Shown here in pieces: positions 17,823 to 27,072 of a stretch of DNA of 64,000 nucleotides; position 1 is the first letter of the stretch; every line of letters begins with the position of its first letter. Position numbers and translations under genes: made by a program. The notes under the pieces are model-generated. The model ran no database searches, was not told the DNA's origin, and saw only the letters and a program-made list of their open reading frames with translations. Source of the DNA: Comamonas endophytica (lineage in GTDB: Bacteria; Pseudomonadota; Gammaproteobacteria; Burkholderiales; Burkholderiaceae_C); contig NZ_CP106882.1 in NCBI RefSeq assembly GCF_023634805.2, forward strand, positions 434,001 to 498,000. The letters run 5' to 3'.

Positions 17823-18734
17823 GTGAACTACGCTCAACTCCTCTTCCCCGACTTCTCGCTGATCCTGCTGGGCTATCTGCTGTGCCGATTCACTCCGCTC
17901 AACCGCTCCGTCTGGCAAGGCGCAGAGGCACTGGTGTACTACCTGCTGTTTCCGGTGCTGCTGTTTCACTCGATCGTCAAAAGCCCGCTGGACTGGGCCG
18001 CCACGTCCAGTCTGATTGCCGCTGGCGTGAGCGCAGGGCTGGCAGGCATCGCGCTGGCCTATAGCCTGCCGTGGTGGCCCGGACTGCGCGGCAAGGTGCA
18101 GATTCGCGACCATGCCAGCTGCGCGCAGATCGCCTTTCGCTTCAACTCTTTCATCGGGCTGGCACTGGCCGACCGGCTTGCCGGCGCGCAGGGCCTGTTT
18201 TTCATCTCGGTGCTGATTGGTTTTTGCGTGCCCCTGTTCAATATCGCCGCGGTCTGGCCCATGGCGCGCGAGGGCCAGCAAAGCTTTGCCGGCCAGCTGG
18301 TGCGCAACCCGCTGATCGTCGCGACGGCCCTGGGCCTTGCGGCCAATTTGCTGGGTTTTCGCCTGCCCGAGTGGCTCGAACCACCGGTCTCGCGCATCGG
18401 CGCCGCGTCCATTGCGCTGGGATTGATGTCGGCCGGCGCAGGCATGCAGTTTGGTTTGCTCGCACAGGCAAAACGCCTGAGCGCGGCCGTGCTGGCCATC
18501 CGCCACCTGATCCAGCCCCTGCTTGCGCTGGCGGCCATCCATGTGTTTGGCCTGCAAGCGCAGCAAGCCTTGATCCTGCTGCTGTTTTCCGCGCTGCCCA
18601 CGGCATCGACTTGCTATGTGCTGGCGGCCCGGATGGGCTACAACGGGCCCTATGTGGCGGGCCTGGTCACGCTTTCCACTTTTCTGGGCGTGCTGAGCCT
18701 GCCCTATGCCTTGGCCTTGGTGCCTGCGCCGTAG
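17823..18734 (+). CDS. AEC-family auxin-efflux-type transporter
   Basis: A 303-residue inner-membrane protein with about ten hydrophobic segments, in the two-repeat layout of AEC (malonate/auxin carrier) permeases. It opens with FPDFSLILLGYLLCRF and has a central soluble linker around residues 90-105. Members export or import organic anions such as malonate. I chose the GTG at 17823 (VNYAQLL), next to the first helix; another GTG at 17787 adds 12 polar residues. No strong ribosome-binding site is visible for either. It follows the CheB relic with no obvious partner gene. Confidence 0.85.
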   Translation: MNYAQLLFPDFSLILLGYLLCRFTPLNRSVWQGAEALVYYLLFPVLLFHSIVKSPLDWAATSSLIAAGVSAGLAGIALAYSLPWWPGLRGKVQIRDHASCAQIAFRFNSFIGLALADRLAGAQGLFFISVLIGFCVPLFNIAAVWPMAREGQQSFAGQLVRNPLIVATALGLAANLLGFRLPEWLEPPVSRIGAASIALGLMSAGAGMQFGLLAQAKRLSAAVLAIRHLIQPLLALAAIHVFGLQAQQALILLLFSALPTASTCYVLAARMGYNGPYVAGLVTLSTFLGVLSLPYALALVPAP

Positions 18735-18951
18735 GCCGCGTATGGGCGACTGACGATTGTCGATCGACAGCGACTGTCTCAAAGCGCAGACATCGCTGAA
18801 CCATTGGCACTTTAGCCGAGGCCCCGTGGCGGAAAACCCATTCTTCTGTAGCGATCGAGCAGCGACATTCCGGGCGGCTCAAAGTGTCCAGGAAGTGCCG
18901 GCCGATTCAAAACACGAGGGCCGTGCGCGCGCAACCAGCGACAATCGGCCC

Positions 18952-19365
18952 ATGGAAAATGTCGATTCACCGCAGAGCGATCTGCAGCGCCGCAGCAGCC
19001 GCCAGCGCGATGCGGTCCAGCATGTCATCGAGCAGGCGCAGCAGCCGCTGCTGCCGCCGGAGATCCTCACTCTCGCCCAGGCGGCCCTGCCGACGCTGGG
19101 CATTGCCACGGTCTACCGCAACCTGAAGATCCTGCTCGATGCCGGCGAAGTGAAGGCCGTCGAGCTACCCGGCGAGTCAACGCGTTACGAGAGCGCCCAC
19201 CGCGGGCACCACCACCACTTCCACTGCAACAGCTGCCAGCAGGTCTTTGTCATCCCGGGCTGCCCGCCCGATCTGGACCAGTTCGCTCCCAAGGGATACA
19301 AGGTCTCGCGCCACGAGCTCACGCTGTACGGCACCTGCGCCCAATGCATGCGGGGGGCGGGCTGA
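18952..19365 (+). CDS. Fur-family metal-dependent repressor
   Basis: A 137-residue Fur-superfamily protein. The winged helix covers about residues 15-80 (GIATVYRNLKILLDAGEVK is the recognition region). The metal-binding dimerisation part has RGHHHHFHCNSC, a second cysteine pair CAQC near the C-terminus and a conserved histidine between. Two CxxC pairs suggest a structural zinc site. It could be a Fur, Zur or PerR paralogue. I chose the ATG at 18952 (MENVDSPQ), which gives normal family length; the upstream extension is not family-like. It lies upstream of a TonB receptor with a Fur-like box, which it may control. Confidence 0.88.
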   Translation: MENVDSPQSDLQRRSSRQRDAVQHVIEQAQQPLLPPEILTLAQAALPTLGIATVYRNLKILLDAGEVKAVELPGESTRYESAHRGHHHHFHCNSCQQVFVIPGCPPDLDQFAPKGYKVSRHELTLYGTCAQCMRGAG

Positions 19366-19512
19366 CCGGCGCTTTCCCACCAGCTCACGCCTTCACTGGA
19401 CCAGGCAGCCAGCAGTTGCCAACCAGGCAGTTCATCCGATAGTGCAGATTTGCGCGCTTGCGCGAGAAAGCGCACGCTGCGCCGGTTTCCGACGCAAAGC
19501 CTGGCTACAATC

Positions 19513-19540
19513 TGATACTGATAAATCAATATCATTATTG
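19513..19540. promoter_or_regulatory. Fur-like box overlapping the translation start region of the second TonB receptor
   Basis: TGATACTGATAAATC followed by AATATCATTATT is an AT-rich run of GAT/ATC half-sites typical of Fur boxes. It ends only 7 bp before the receptor ATG at 19548. It occupies the ribosome-binding position, so the functional start may lie at the in-frame ATG 19563, or the transcript has little leader. Confidence 0.6.
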
Positions 19541-19547
19541 GATCGCA

Positions 19548-21686
19548 ATGAACGCTTTATGGATGCGGCAGCAGAAGATGGGTCTCCCGATGGCGGCATT
19601 GGCATTGCTGGCGGCGGACGCCCTGGCCCAGGACGGCAGCGCGCCAGCGCCTGCGCTGGCCACGGTGGAGGTGCGCAGCGCCGCCATTCCCGCCGTCACC
19701 ACCGAGGGCCGGCCGGGCTATGCGGCAACGCATGCGACCGTCGGCGGCAAGGACGCGACGCCCCTGCTGGAAATACCGCAGTCCGTGAGCGTGATCACCC
19801 GCGCCCGCATCGAGGACCAGAACCTGCAGACGGCCGAGGATGCATTGCGCCAGGTGACGGGTGTCACCGTCACCCCCTGGGACGGCGCGACCTCGCAGAT
19901 CCGCTCGCGTGGCTATTTCCTGGAGCCGAGCCTGGATGGCATTCCCGGCTATGGCGGGTTGAATGCGACGCAGCAGTTCGACCTGGCAATGTTCGACCGG
20001 GTCGAGGTGCTGCGTGGCCCCAGCGGACTCTTCCAGGGCTCGGGCCAGCCCGGCGGAAGCGTCAACTTCGTGCGCCGCCAGGGCCTGTCCGAGTTTGCCG
20101 GCGATGCCTCGGTGTCCGTCGGCTCCTGGTCGCAGCGCCAGGCGCAGGCCAGCGTCGGCGGCGCGCTCAATGCGGACAGGACGCTGCGCAGCCGCATCGT
20201 CCTGTCCGGCAGCGACCGCGACTTCCACTACGACCGGGCGCACGGGCGCCGGGCCATGGCCTACGGCGCGCTGGACTATGACCTGAGCCCGGCCACCACG
20301 CTGTCGCTGTACGGCGCCTTCCAGGACGACAAGACCAACCCCTTCTCCGGGCTGCCGGCGTATGCCGACGGACGCTTCATCGACGCGCCGCGCTCCACCA
20401 ATCCCTATCCCGGCTGGGCCGTCATGGACAACACGGCGGCGCTGCTTGCGGCCGAGGCCGAGCACCGCTGGAGCAACGGCTGGAAGCTGCGCGCGCGCTA
20501 CAGCCGCCAGCTGCAGGATTCGGACCTGCGCGACAGCTACCCCACGGCGGGCGTCAATGCCGCCACCGGGCTGGTGCCCTATGCGCGCCGCGGCTGGGAT
20601 TCGCAGACTGCGCGCGATACCGTCGATGTCTACGCCTCGGGGCCGTTTCGCCTGCTGGGCCGCGCGCATGCAGCCACCGTGGGCTGGAACTACGGCAAGG
20701 TGGCCAGCGACACCGACTACGGCCCCAACGATACGGTGCCGGGCATCTCCATCCGCCAGCCCGATGCCGTGCCCGAGCTGCATATCCCGCCCTATGTGCG
20801 CGGCTACAGCGATGAAACGCGCCAGCGCGGCATCTACGGCCAGCTGCGCCTGAGCCTGAGCGATGCGCTGACATTGGTCACCGGCGCGCGCGCCAGCGAT
20901 TTCTCGGTGCGCTCGCGCAGCACCGTGCCGGGCGTCGTCACGCCGGGCTGGACCCAGGGCGCGCGCGAGACCGGCGAGATCAGCCCCTATGCCGCGCTGG
21001 TGGTACAGCTCGCCCCTGGCACCACAGCCTACGGCAGCTACTCCGACATCTTCATGCCGCAGACCGCCAAGGATGCGGCCGGGCGCACGCTGCAGCCGCG
21101 CGTGGGCCGGCAGATCGAGTTGGGCGTGAAGAGGAGCCTGCTGGACGGGCGCCTGCTGGCGTCGGCCGCGGTCTTTCGCACGCGCGACGAGAACCGATCG
21201 ATGCCGGACACGGCCCACCCGGGCTCCTTCGTGCAGGCCGGCAAGGTGCAGGTCCAGGGCTGGGAGGTCGAGCTCAGCGGCAGCCCGCTCGCGCAGCTCG
21301 AGCTGTCGCTGGGCTACGCGCGCCTGGACACGCGGTATCTCGCGCACCAGACGCTGGCCGGCACCGCCTTCACGCTGTTCGAGCCGCGCCACAGCCTCAA
21401 GGGCTATGCGCATTACCGCCTGGGCGGCGGAGCCTGGTCGGTGGGCGGCGGCGTGCAGATCACCAGCGCCGTGATCGGCACCGGCGTGCCCGGCACGCGC
21501 GAGGCCGGCGGCTACGGCATCGCCAGCGTGCAGCTGGGCTATCAGATCAGCCCGCAGACCTCGGTGGCGCTGGCGCTGAACAATGCTTTCGACCGCCACT
21601 ACTACGCCCGGGTCGGCGGCCTGAACTCATACAACACCTATGGCGAGCCGCGCAGTGCAATGCTGACGCTGCGCTCGCAGTTCTAG
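19548..21686 (+). CDS. TonB-dependent siderophore receptor
   Basis: A 712-residue outer-membrane receptor of the FhuA/Fiu class. A signal peptide (MGLPMAALALLAADALAQDG) ends near residue 26. The plug domain includes LEIPQSVSVITRARIEDQNL, a GVTVTPWDGATSQIRSRGYF segment and the VEVLRGPSGLFQGSGQPGG motif. The barrel ends with a terminal phenylalanine (LTLRSQF). The ligand is unknown, probably a ferric hydroxamate or catecholate. Start choices are ATG 19548 or 19563; a longer frame from 19458 would read through the Fur-like box and is rejected. Only the membrane acyltransferase follows closely downstream. Confidence 0.92.
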   Translation: MNALWMRQQKMGLPMAALALLAADALAQDGSAPAPALATVEVRSAAIPAVTTEGRPGYAATHATVGGKDATPLLEIPQSVSVITRARIEDQNLQTAEDALRQVTGVTVTPWDGATSQIRSRGYFLEPSLDGIPGYGGLNATQQFDLAMFDRVEVLRGPSGLFQGSGQPGGSVNFVRRQGLSEFAGDASVSVGSWSQRQAQASVGGALNADRTLRSRIVLSGSDRDFHYDRAHGRRAMAYGALDYDLSPATTLSLYGAFQDDKTNPFSGLPAYADGRFIDAPRSTNPYPGWAVMDNTAALLAAEAEHRWSNGWKLRARYSRQLQDSDLRDSYPTAGVNAATGLVPYARRGWDSQTARDTVDVYASGPFRLLGRAHAATVGWNYGKVASDTDYGPNDTVPGISIRQPDAVPELHIPPYVRGYSDETRQRGIYGQLRLSLSDALTLVTGARASDFSVRSRSTVPGVVTPGWTQGARETGEISPYAALVVQLAPGTTAYGSYSDIFMPQTAKDAAGRTLQPRVGRQIELGVKRSLLDGRLLASAAVFRTRDENRSMPDTAHPGSFVQAGKVQVQGWEVELSGSPLAQLELSLGYARLDTRYLAHQTLAGTAFTLFEPRHSLKGYAHYRLGGGAWSVGGGVQITSAVIGTGVPGTREAGGYGIASVQLGYQISPQTSVALALNNAFDRHYYARVGGLNSYNTYGEPRSAMLTLRSQF

Positions 21687-21797
21687 GCCGCGATACAGCG
21701 ACACGCCTGCCGGGCCAGTCTGATGGCCGAGTGCGGACAGGCGCCTCGCATTGGAAAACGCAATGCACCCCACACAATTATCAAAATAGCGGAATCC

Positions 21798-23018
21798 ATG
21801 ACAACAATCCCCACAGCGGCGACCGCCGGCAATGCGTCGAGCGCAGTGAACATACCAGCAATACCCGCACAGGCCGCCTCCACCCGCCTCGGTGCGATCG
21901 ATTCTCTGCGCGGCCTCGTGATCGTGTTCATGCTGCTCGACCATGTGCGCGAGACCTTCTTCCTGCACCGCCAGGTGCCCGATCCGATGGTGGTGGCCGA
22001 TACCCCGCCCGATCTTTTCTTCAGCCGCCTGCTGGCGCATCTGTGCGCGCCGGTGTTCGTCTTCCTCACGGGCCTGTCGGCCTTTCTCTACGGCAGCCGC
22101 CACGGCAATGCGGGCCGCGCCGCCTCATCGGCCTTCCTGTTCAAGCGCGGGCTCTTCCTGGTGCTGCTGGAGGTCACCGTCGTCAACTTCGCCTGGACCT
22201 TCCAGTTCCCGCCGGCCAAGGTGTTCCTGCAGGTGATCTGGGTGATCGGCCTGTCGATGATCGCGCTGGCCGCGCTGCTGTGGCTGCCGCGCCGCGCGCT
22301 GATCGCTCTGGGTGTGGTGCTGGTGGCCGGCCACAACCTGCTCGACGGGCTGCACTTCCCGGCTGGCCATGCGATGTACGTGCCCTGGGCCGTGTTGCAT
22401 GACCGCGGCTGGATCGAGGTGTCCGAATCGCTGCGGCTGCGCACCTCCTACCCGCTGCTGCCGTGGATCGGCGTGATCGCGCTCGGCTATGCCGCCGGGC
22501 CGTGGTTCGGGCCGGGCGTGAATGCAGCGCAGCGCCAGCCCCGGCTGCTGGGCTGGGGCCTGGGCCTCGTCGCCGGCTTCATCGTGCTGCGCGCCCTGAA
22601 CTTCTACGGCGACAAGCCCTGGGTGAGCGGCGAGACGGGACTGCAGACGCTGATGGGCTTCGTCAACATCACCAAGTATCCGCCTTCGCTCCTGTTTGTC
22701 GCGCTCACCCTGGGCATCGGTCTGTTGGTGCTGCGTGCCTTCGACCGCCATCCCGGCGCGGCCTGGCTGCGGCCGCTGGCCGTGTTCGGCGCGGCGCCGA
22801 TGTTCTTCTACGTGCTGCACCTGTACCTGCTCAAGTTCCTCTACCTCGGCGCCGAGGCGGTCTGGGGCCACAACCACGGCGAGTACTTCGGCTTCGGCGG
22901 CATGGGCGGCGTGTGGCTGTGCACGCTGGTGCTGGCGGTGGCGCTGTACCCGGTAGTCAAGGCGTTCGCGGCCTTCAAGGCGCGGCGCAGGGACCTGGCA
23001 TGGCTCAAGTACCTATGA
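21798..23018 (+). CDS. DUF1624/heparan-alpha-glucosaminide N-acetyltransferase-type membrane protein
   Basis: A 406-residue inner-membrane protein with about ten to eleven helices. RLGAIDSLRGLVIVFMLLDH matches the opening R-x-x-x-x-D-x-x-R-G-x-x-x-x-x-M-x-x-x-H pattern of DUF1624/acyltransferase-3-like proteins, with the conserved histidine HVRETFF. Relatives move acyl groups across membranes or cap sugars; the bacterial substrate is unknown. I start at the ATG 21798 (MTTIPTAATAG), which has a purine-rich GGAA upstream. It follows the TonB receptor by 111 bp and may share its transcript. Confidence 0.84.
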   Translation: MTTIPTAATAGNASSAVNIPAIPAQAASTRLGAIDSLRGLVIVFMLLDHVRETFFLHRQVPDPMVVADTPPDLFFSRLLAHLCAPVFVFLTGLSAFLYGSRHGNAGRAASSAFLFKRGLFLVLLEVTVVNFAWTFQFPPAKVFLQVIWVIGLSMIALAALLWLPRRALIALGVVLVAGHNLLDGLHFPAGHAMYVPWAVLHDRGWIEVSESLRLRTSYPLLPWIGVIALGYAAGPWFGPGVNAAQRQPRLLGWGLGLVAGFIVLRALNFYGDKPWVSGETGLQTLMGFVNITKYPPSLLFVALTLGIGLLVLRAFDRHPGAAWLRPLAVFGAAPMFFYVLHLYLLKFLYLGAEAVWGHNHGEYFGFGGMGGVWLCTLVLAVALYPVVKAFAAFKARRRDLAWLKYL

Positions 23019-23473
23019 GCCGCACGGTGCCGCTGGCGCTGGCCGCGGCTTTGCACACTGTCTGGTGGACCGCTGCGGCGAGCGGCGCGAAAGCAAGCAG
23101 GCTCTCTCCCATCGCGTGAATCAGCGCAGCATCCAGGCAATGCCGCATGCCCGTGCACAGACCACTGCCCGGCTGGGCATGGCCCGGACTCTTCGTACTG
23201 CCTTGTCCAACTGCGCGCACCTGCCGCAGGCTCGCCTGCCGTCCCATCAGCCCCTATGGGCCGTTGCCTCGGTCACTACGCAACTTTCCGTCTGCGGCCC
23301 TGCCTCATGCTTTGCCCGGCTGGCTTGGCGCCGGCCGTGGTTTCAGCGGCACGGCCCGTTCCAGAGCAAGTTCTGCATTGCCGGCACTGGCGCTTCAGTC
23401 GCCGCGCGTTTCCATGCTGTGCCTGCGTGTCACTTTCGCAAGCAGGTAACGCTGCTGATCCGTTTGTCGCAAG
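23019..23473. other. 455-bp region without a recognised gene
   Basis: No frame on either strand resembles a protein family. A 34-residue frame starting with the ATGA overlap at 23016 (MSRTVPLALAAALHTVWW) could be a short leader-like peptide, but nothing beyond its start supports it. Confidence 0.35.
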
Positions 23474-23851
23474 CTATGCAATGTCGAGCATAGGCACCAA
23501 CCTATGCAACTGCGCCAGCGCCTCTTCGCCCGTCACTGCACCCAGCTCGGCCAATGGATCAGCGTCTTCGATCTCCGAATAGCCCATGGACCAGTTGCGG
23601 AATCCGCGCTCGCCGGCGAGGCTGCCATAGTGCTGGAGGGTGAAGTTCACATGCCGCGGATCCTGGGCAATGCGCACCATGAGATCCTGCAGCGGCATCT
23701 GCGGTCCCTCAAGGTATTGCAGGAAATGCTGGCCATCGAAAATCAGGATGCCAGTGAGCCCATGGATTGCGTTGAAGCTACGGGCAGTTTTGATGATGTC
23801 GGAAACACAGCTCACCGGCGCATTGGGCGCCAGGCGGCTGTGATAGATCAT
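23474..23851 (-). CDS. BLUF-domain blue-light sensor
   Basis: A 125-residue single-domain BLUF photoreceptor binding FAD. All key residues are in register with characterised BLUF proteins: Tyr3 (IYHSR), Asn27, Gln45 (FLQYLEG), Trp87 and Met89 (NWSMG). The Tyr-Asn and Tyr-Gln spacings (24 and 42) are those of AppA. There is no attached output domain, so it must signal by protein contact. I start at the ATG 23851, directly before the first beta strand; a GTG at 23902 with GGAG close upstream would add 17 residues. The neighbourhood holds a B12-type light regulator and two chemoreceptors. Confidence 0.9.
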   Translation of the reverse strand: MIYHSRLAPNAPVSCVSDIIKTARSFNAIHGLTGILIFDGQHFLQYLEGPQMPLQDLMVRIAQDPRHVNFTLQHYGSLAGERGFRNWSMGYSEIEDADPLAELGAVTGEEALAQLHRLVPMLDIA

Positions 23852-24367
23852 GCAGTGAAGGTTGGAGTTCAAGGGCAACCGATCGAAGGCAAGTATGTGC
23901 ACGAGCTCCGAGGAAACCCCGAAGTGCTTGCTGCCTTGGGGATGGGCACATCCCTGGCAGAACCGGTGCGGTACCCCGCAGCAGCATGTTTAGCCCGAAC
24001 CGGCGCAAAGCGTAAAAAGACACCCAGCCGTCGGTAAAGGTTGACCTGGCTGCATTGTAGGGCTTGACCACGGAAAAGAGCAATATTCCCCCGCCTGTGC
24101 TCTGGGGCCGAGGCTCTTCGAGCCCACGGCGAGACACCACTGTCCAACCGTCGCCGTCGTGGCGTCCCCCAGAACTGCCAGCGCCGCTTTCCAGCCTAAG
24201 GTTAGCCAGCATGGAGGCGCTGTGCCCTTGCCATGCGCCGGCCACCATGAGGACTGGCAAGGCCGCAGAGGAAATCAGCGTTGCGCCGTCCGACACGTGC
24301 ACGAACAAGACCGCCGAGCGCCAGGTACTTCACGCGCTCTGGCACCTCCGGACGTCCCGCAGTGTGG
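23852..24367. other. 516-bp region without a recognised gene
   Basis: It lies upstream of the BLUF gene and downstream of the DUF4126-type gene. Frames on both strands are compositionally odd, with no conserved motif. The BLUF promoter should be here, but I see no clear box and no copy of the TTGTC/GACAA repeat found near the MerR gene. Confidence 0.35.
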
Positions 24368-24844
24368 CTATCGTCGGCCTTTCGCGCCCACAGCCAGGGC
24401 CACGACGGCGATACCGCCAGCGATGATGAGCGCGTCCTCGATCAGGCCACTGCGCGTTTGGCCAATGCGCTTCATGGCGCTTTTTCTTGCGTCCAAGGTG
24501 ACATACGCCAGGGGAACAGCTGTCGCAATGGCAGCCACCGCGCCGGCGCGCTCGCGGCCATGGGGCGCCAGGGCGGAGCCGGCGATGCCGGCGCTGGCCA
24601 CCCTGGCCAGGAGGCCCAGGAACACGGTTCTGTCAGGAGCGGTCTTCATCTTGTCGCCAGCCAGTTCCCCGGCCCCCATCAGCAGGGCGCCGAACCTGAA
24701 GACCGGGCGATCGAGCAGTGCGAGCGTTCCCGGCGTGGAACGGCCCAGAAGCCGGGCCGCGGACAAGGCGGCCATCGGTGTCATGGAGCGTGCGCTGGCA
24801 ATTGCGCCGATGAGGGCAGAGTAAAGAAGACCGCTGTTTTTCAT
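24368..24844 (-). CDS. DUF4126-like small membrane protein
   Basis: A 158-residue protein rich in Ala/Gly with about four hydrophobic segments. The run ALIGAIASARSMTPMAAL and the motif GAGELAGDKMKTAPDRT (GEL-x-x-DK-x-x-x-x-PxRT) match DUF4126-type membrane proteins, whose function is unknown. I chose the ATG at 24844 (MKNSGLLYSAL) with GGAAC upstream; the longer frame lacks family resemblance. It stands alone between the BLUF gene and a chemoreceptor gene on the same strand. Confidence 0.72.
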   Translation of the reverse strand: MKNSGLLYSALIGAIASARSMTPMAALSAARLLGRSTPGTLALLDRPVFRFGALLMGAGELAGDKMKTAPDRTVFLGLLARVASAGIAGSALAPHGRERAGAVAAIATAVPLAYVTLDARKSAMKRIGQTRSGLIEDALIIAGGIAVVALAVGAKGRR

Positions 24845-25116
24845 GATTGTTCCATTTGCGAACGGAAGCGCCATCCTCGAATACGCAGTGTGGCTTGTCC
24901 AGGCGGTGACGCGCAACCGGGCGTAGGACTGGATCAGAAGCGCTGCGATGGCGGCTGGCCGATGGCCTTCAGCGGCCCGGGAAAGGCGCTGCTGGAGTTC
25001 AGGGGCGGTTCACGCCCCGCCGGTTGCAGCCCCCAGCGCTCTGCCATCCATCTCCCAGCCGCGCAGCTTGTCGCGCGCATGGCGGCGCTGGTCCAGTTGC
25101 GCCCGGCGTGCGCCAA

Positions 25117-26769
25117 TCACTGCGCGGCTGGCAACAGCGCCGGTATGGGTTCCGTTCGCGCGAAGCGCTGGAACGGCTGGCCACGGTCCGGCGCGCCGGC
25201 GCCGGCATCCGCCAGCTGGAACACCCGCACCGCTGCCGCCAACTGCGCTGCCTGGTGCCGCAAGGCATGGGCCGCAGTGGCACTTTGCTCCACCATGGCC
25301 GCGTTCTGCTGGGTGGCCTGGTCCAGGTGCGCCACGGCCCCCCCCACCTGTGCGATCCCCTGGGTCTGTTCGGCCGTCGCGCTGCTGATCTCGGCAATCA
25401 AGCCTGCCACGCGCTGTGCCTGGGCGACGATATCGGTCATGGTGGCGCCGGCATCATGGACCAGCTGCGTGCCCTGCTCCACCTTGACCACGCTGGTGTC
25501 GATCAGCGCCTTGATTTCCCGTGCGGCATCGGCGCTGCGTTGCGCCAGCGCCCGCACCTCGCTCGCCACGACCGCAAAGCCGCGGCCCTCTTCGCCGGCG
25601 CGCGCGGCCTCCACGGCAGCATTCAGCGCCAGGATATTGGTCTGAAAAGCGATGGAGTCGATGACCCCGATGATGTTGGCGATGCGCTGGCTGCTCGCAC
25701 TGATGTCCTCCATGGTGTGCACGACCTGCGTCACCACCTCGCCGCCCCTTTGTGCGGCATCGCTGGCCGATGCGGCAAGCCGGGCAGCTTGCCGGGCCGT
25801 GTCGGCGTTGTGCTTGACCGATGCGGTCATCTCCTCCATCGAGGCGGAGGCCTGCTGCAAGTTGCTGGCCTGCTCCTCGGTGCGTTGCAGCAACCCGGCG
25901 CTGCCCGCGGCAATCTCATCCGCGCCTTGCGTGACCGCATCCGACGCACGGCGCATGTTGTCCACCACCTTCGCCAGGCTCGCCTGCATCGCTCCCAGGT
26001 ATGACAGCACGCTGTCTGGCTGTGCGCGGGCCACGCCTGCGACGGGGTGCAGGCCGCCTTCGGCGACATGGCGCGCGACATTGGCCAAGGCCTTCGGCTC
26101 CGCGCCCAGCTGGCGCACGATACTGCGCGCCACGCTCCAGGCAACGGCCGCACTCATGATCAGCGCCAGCGTCAAGGCCGTGAACATGACGCGCAGGAAG
26201 CCGCTGGCCTCATCCATGGCGCCTTGGTTGGCGGCCTGGATGTGCTTTTCCTTCAGGTCGATCAGGCGGTTGATCGACGCCAGCCATTGCACGTACTGGG
26301 GTTTGGCTTGGCTCCAGAGAGTGTTCACTGCCCCCGTATCCCCGGCACGCACTTGCGCGATGATGGCGTTGGTCGTCGCCACCGCCTGGCTTTCGGCTTT
26401 CTGGATATCGGCATACAAGGGATGAACCTCGGGGCTCACTGCGGGCAGTGCCAGCAAGGCCTCCAGCGACTTGGCCGATCGGGCATAGAAGGCCGCCAGC
26501 GCCTCGATGGTGGCCATTTCCTGGTCACGCTCGCGTTGCGTCGGGCTCAACACCAGATCGCGCACCGCGATGGAGCGGTCATGGGCCGATCCACGAAAGT
26601 TGATCGCATTGCGCTGCACCTGCGAGTAGATCTCCGAGTTGGCACGCAAGGCGCGATCGATACGGTCCACCTTGACCACAGCCACGCCGGTGACCACCAC
26701 CAGCAAGGCCAAGATCAAGCCAAAGCCCAGGTACAGACGGGCGGCGACAGTCATTCGTGAAAAAAACAT
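25117..26769 (-). CDS. Methyl-accepting chemotaxis protein with four-helix-bundle sensor
   Basis: A 550-residue chemoreceptor. Transmembrane helix 1 is at about residues 11-33. A periplasmic helical 4HB_MCP-type domain follows to about 190, with transmembrane helix 2 near 193-213. The signalling part carries the invariant hairpin tip region [20 protein letters not shown], followed by [18 protein letters not shown]. The C-terminus lacks an NWETF-type CheR-binding pentapeptide. The ligand is unknown. Its start lies about 200 bp from the palindromes that precede the divergent MerR photoregulator gene, so the two could be coregulated. Confidence 0.93.
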   Translation of the reverse strand: MFFSRMTVAARLYLGFGLILALLVVVTGVAVVKVDRIDRALRANSEIYSQVQRNAINFRGSAHDRSIAVRDLVLSPTQRERDQEMATIEALAAFYARSAKSLEALLALPAVSPEVHPLYADIQKAESQAVATTNAIIAQVRAGDTGAVNTLWSQAKPQYVQWLASINRLIDLKEKHIQAANQGAMDEASGFLRVMFTALTLALIMSAAVAWSVARSIVRQLGAEPKALANVARHVAEGGLHPVAGVARAQPDSVLSYLGAMQASLAKVVDNMRRASDAVTQGADEIAAGSAGLLQRTEEQASNLQQASASMEEMTASVKHNADTARQAARLAASASDAAQRGGEVVTQVVHTMEDISASSQRIANIIGVIDSIAFQTNILALNAAVEAARAGEEGRGFAVVASEVRALAQRSADAAREIKALIDTSVVKVEQGTQLVHDAGATMTDIVAQAQRVAGLIAEISSATAEQTQGIAQVGGAVAHLDQATQQNAAMVEQSATAAHALRHQAAQLAAAVRVFQLADAGAGAPDRGQPFQRFARTEPIPALLPAAQ

Positions 26770-26974
26770 AAGGGTTCCTCAAAGGGCTCTGGCATGCGAT
26801 CGCTGCGGCACCATGCATGCGCGGCCTTCCCGCTCTCGCATCGCATTTTTCATACGCCCAATTGACGCAAGACCCGGGATGCCGAAACCAACCACTGCCA
26901 CCTTCACCGTACGGCCTTGCGTCAAGAGAGCGTTTTTGCAGCGAGAATCCGCGTGCAGGATGGTCTAATGTACT

Positions 26975-27014
26975 AGACAAAAACATGTTTGTCTTAGACA
27001 ATTTAAAACTTGTC
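26975..27014. promoter_or_regulatory. Two adjacent TTGTC/GACAA-type inverted repeats
   Basis: Site 1 is AGACAAAAACATGTTTGTCT (26975-26994), with 7-bp arms AGACAAA/TTTGTCT. Site 2 is GACAATTTAAAACTTGTC (26997-27014), with 5-bp arms. They share the GACAA/TTGTC half-site and lie between the chemoreceptor gene (start 26769, minus) and the MerR regulator gene (start 27073, plus). The AT-rich interior could include promoter elements. I read them as operators of the adjacent MerR protein. A related repeat lies inside that gene at 27348-27362. Confidence 0.66.
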
Positions 27015-27072
27015 AAGCAGTGATCCCTCACTTTGAAAGTGCTGCAAGCCCGTTGACCCCAACCTTCCATCG

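Noticed and set aside
23016..23119. 34-residue frame with ATGA overlap after the membrane acyltransferase
   Set aside because: Too short, no ribosome-binding site and no homology; probably chance in high-GC sequence.
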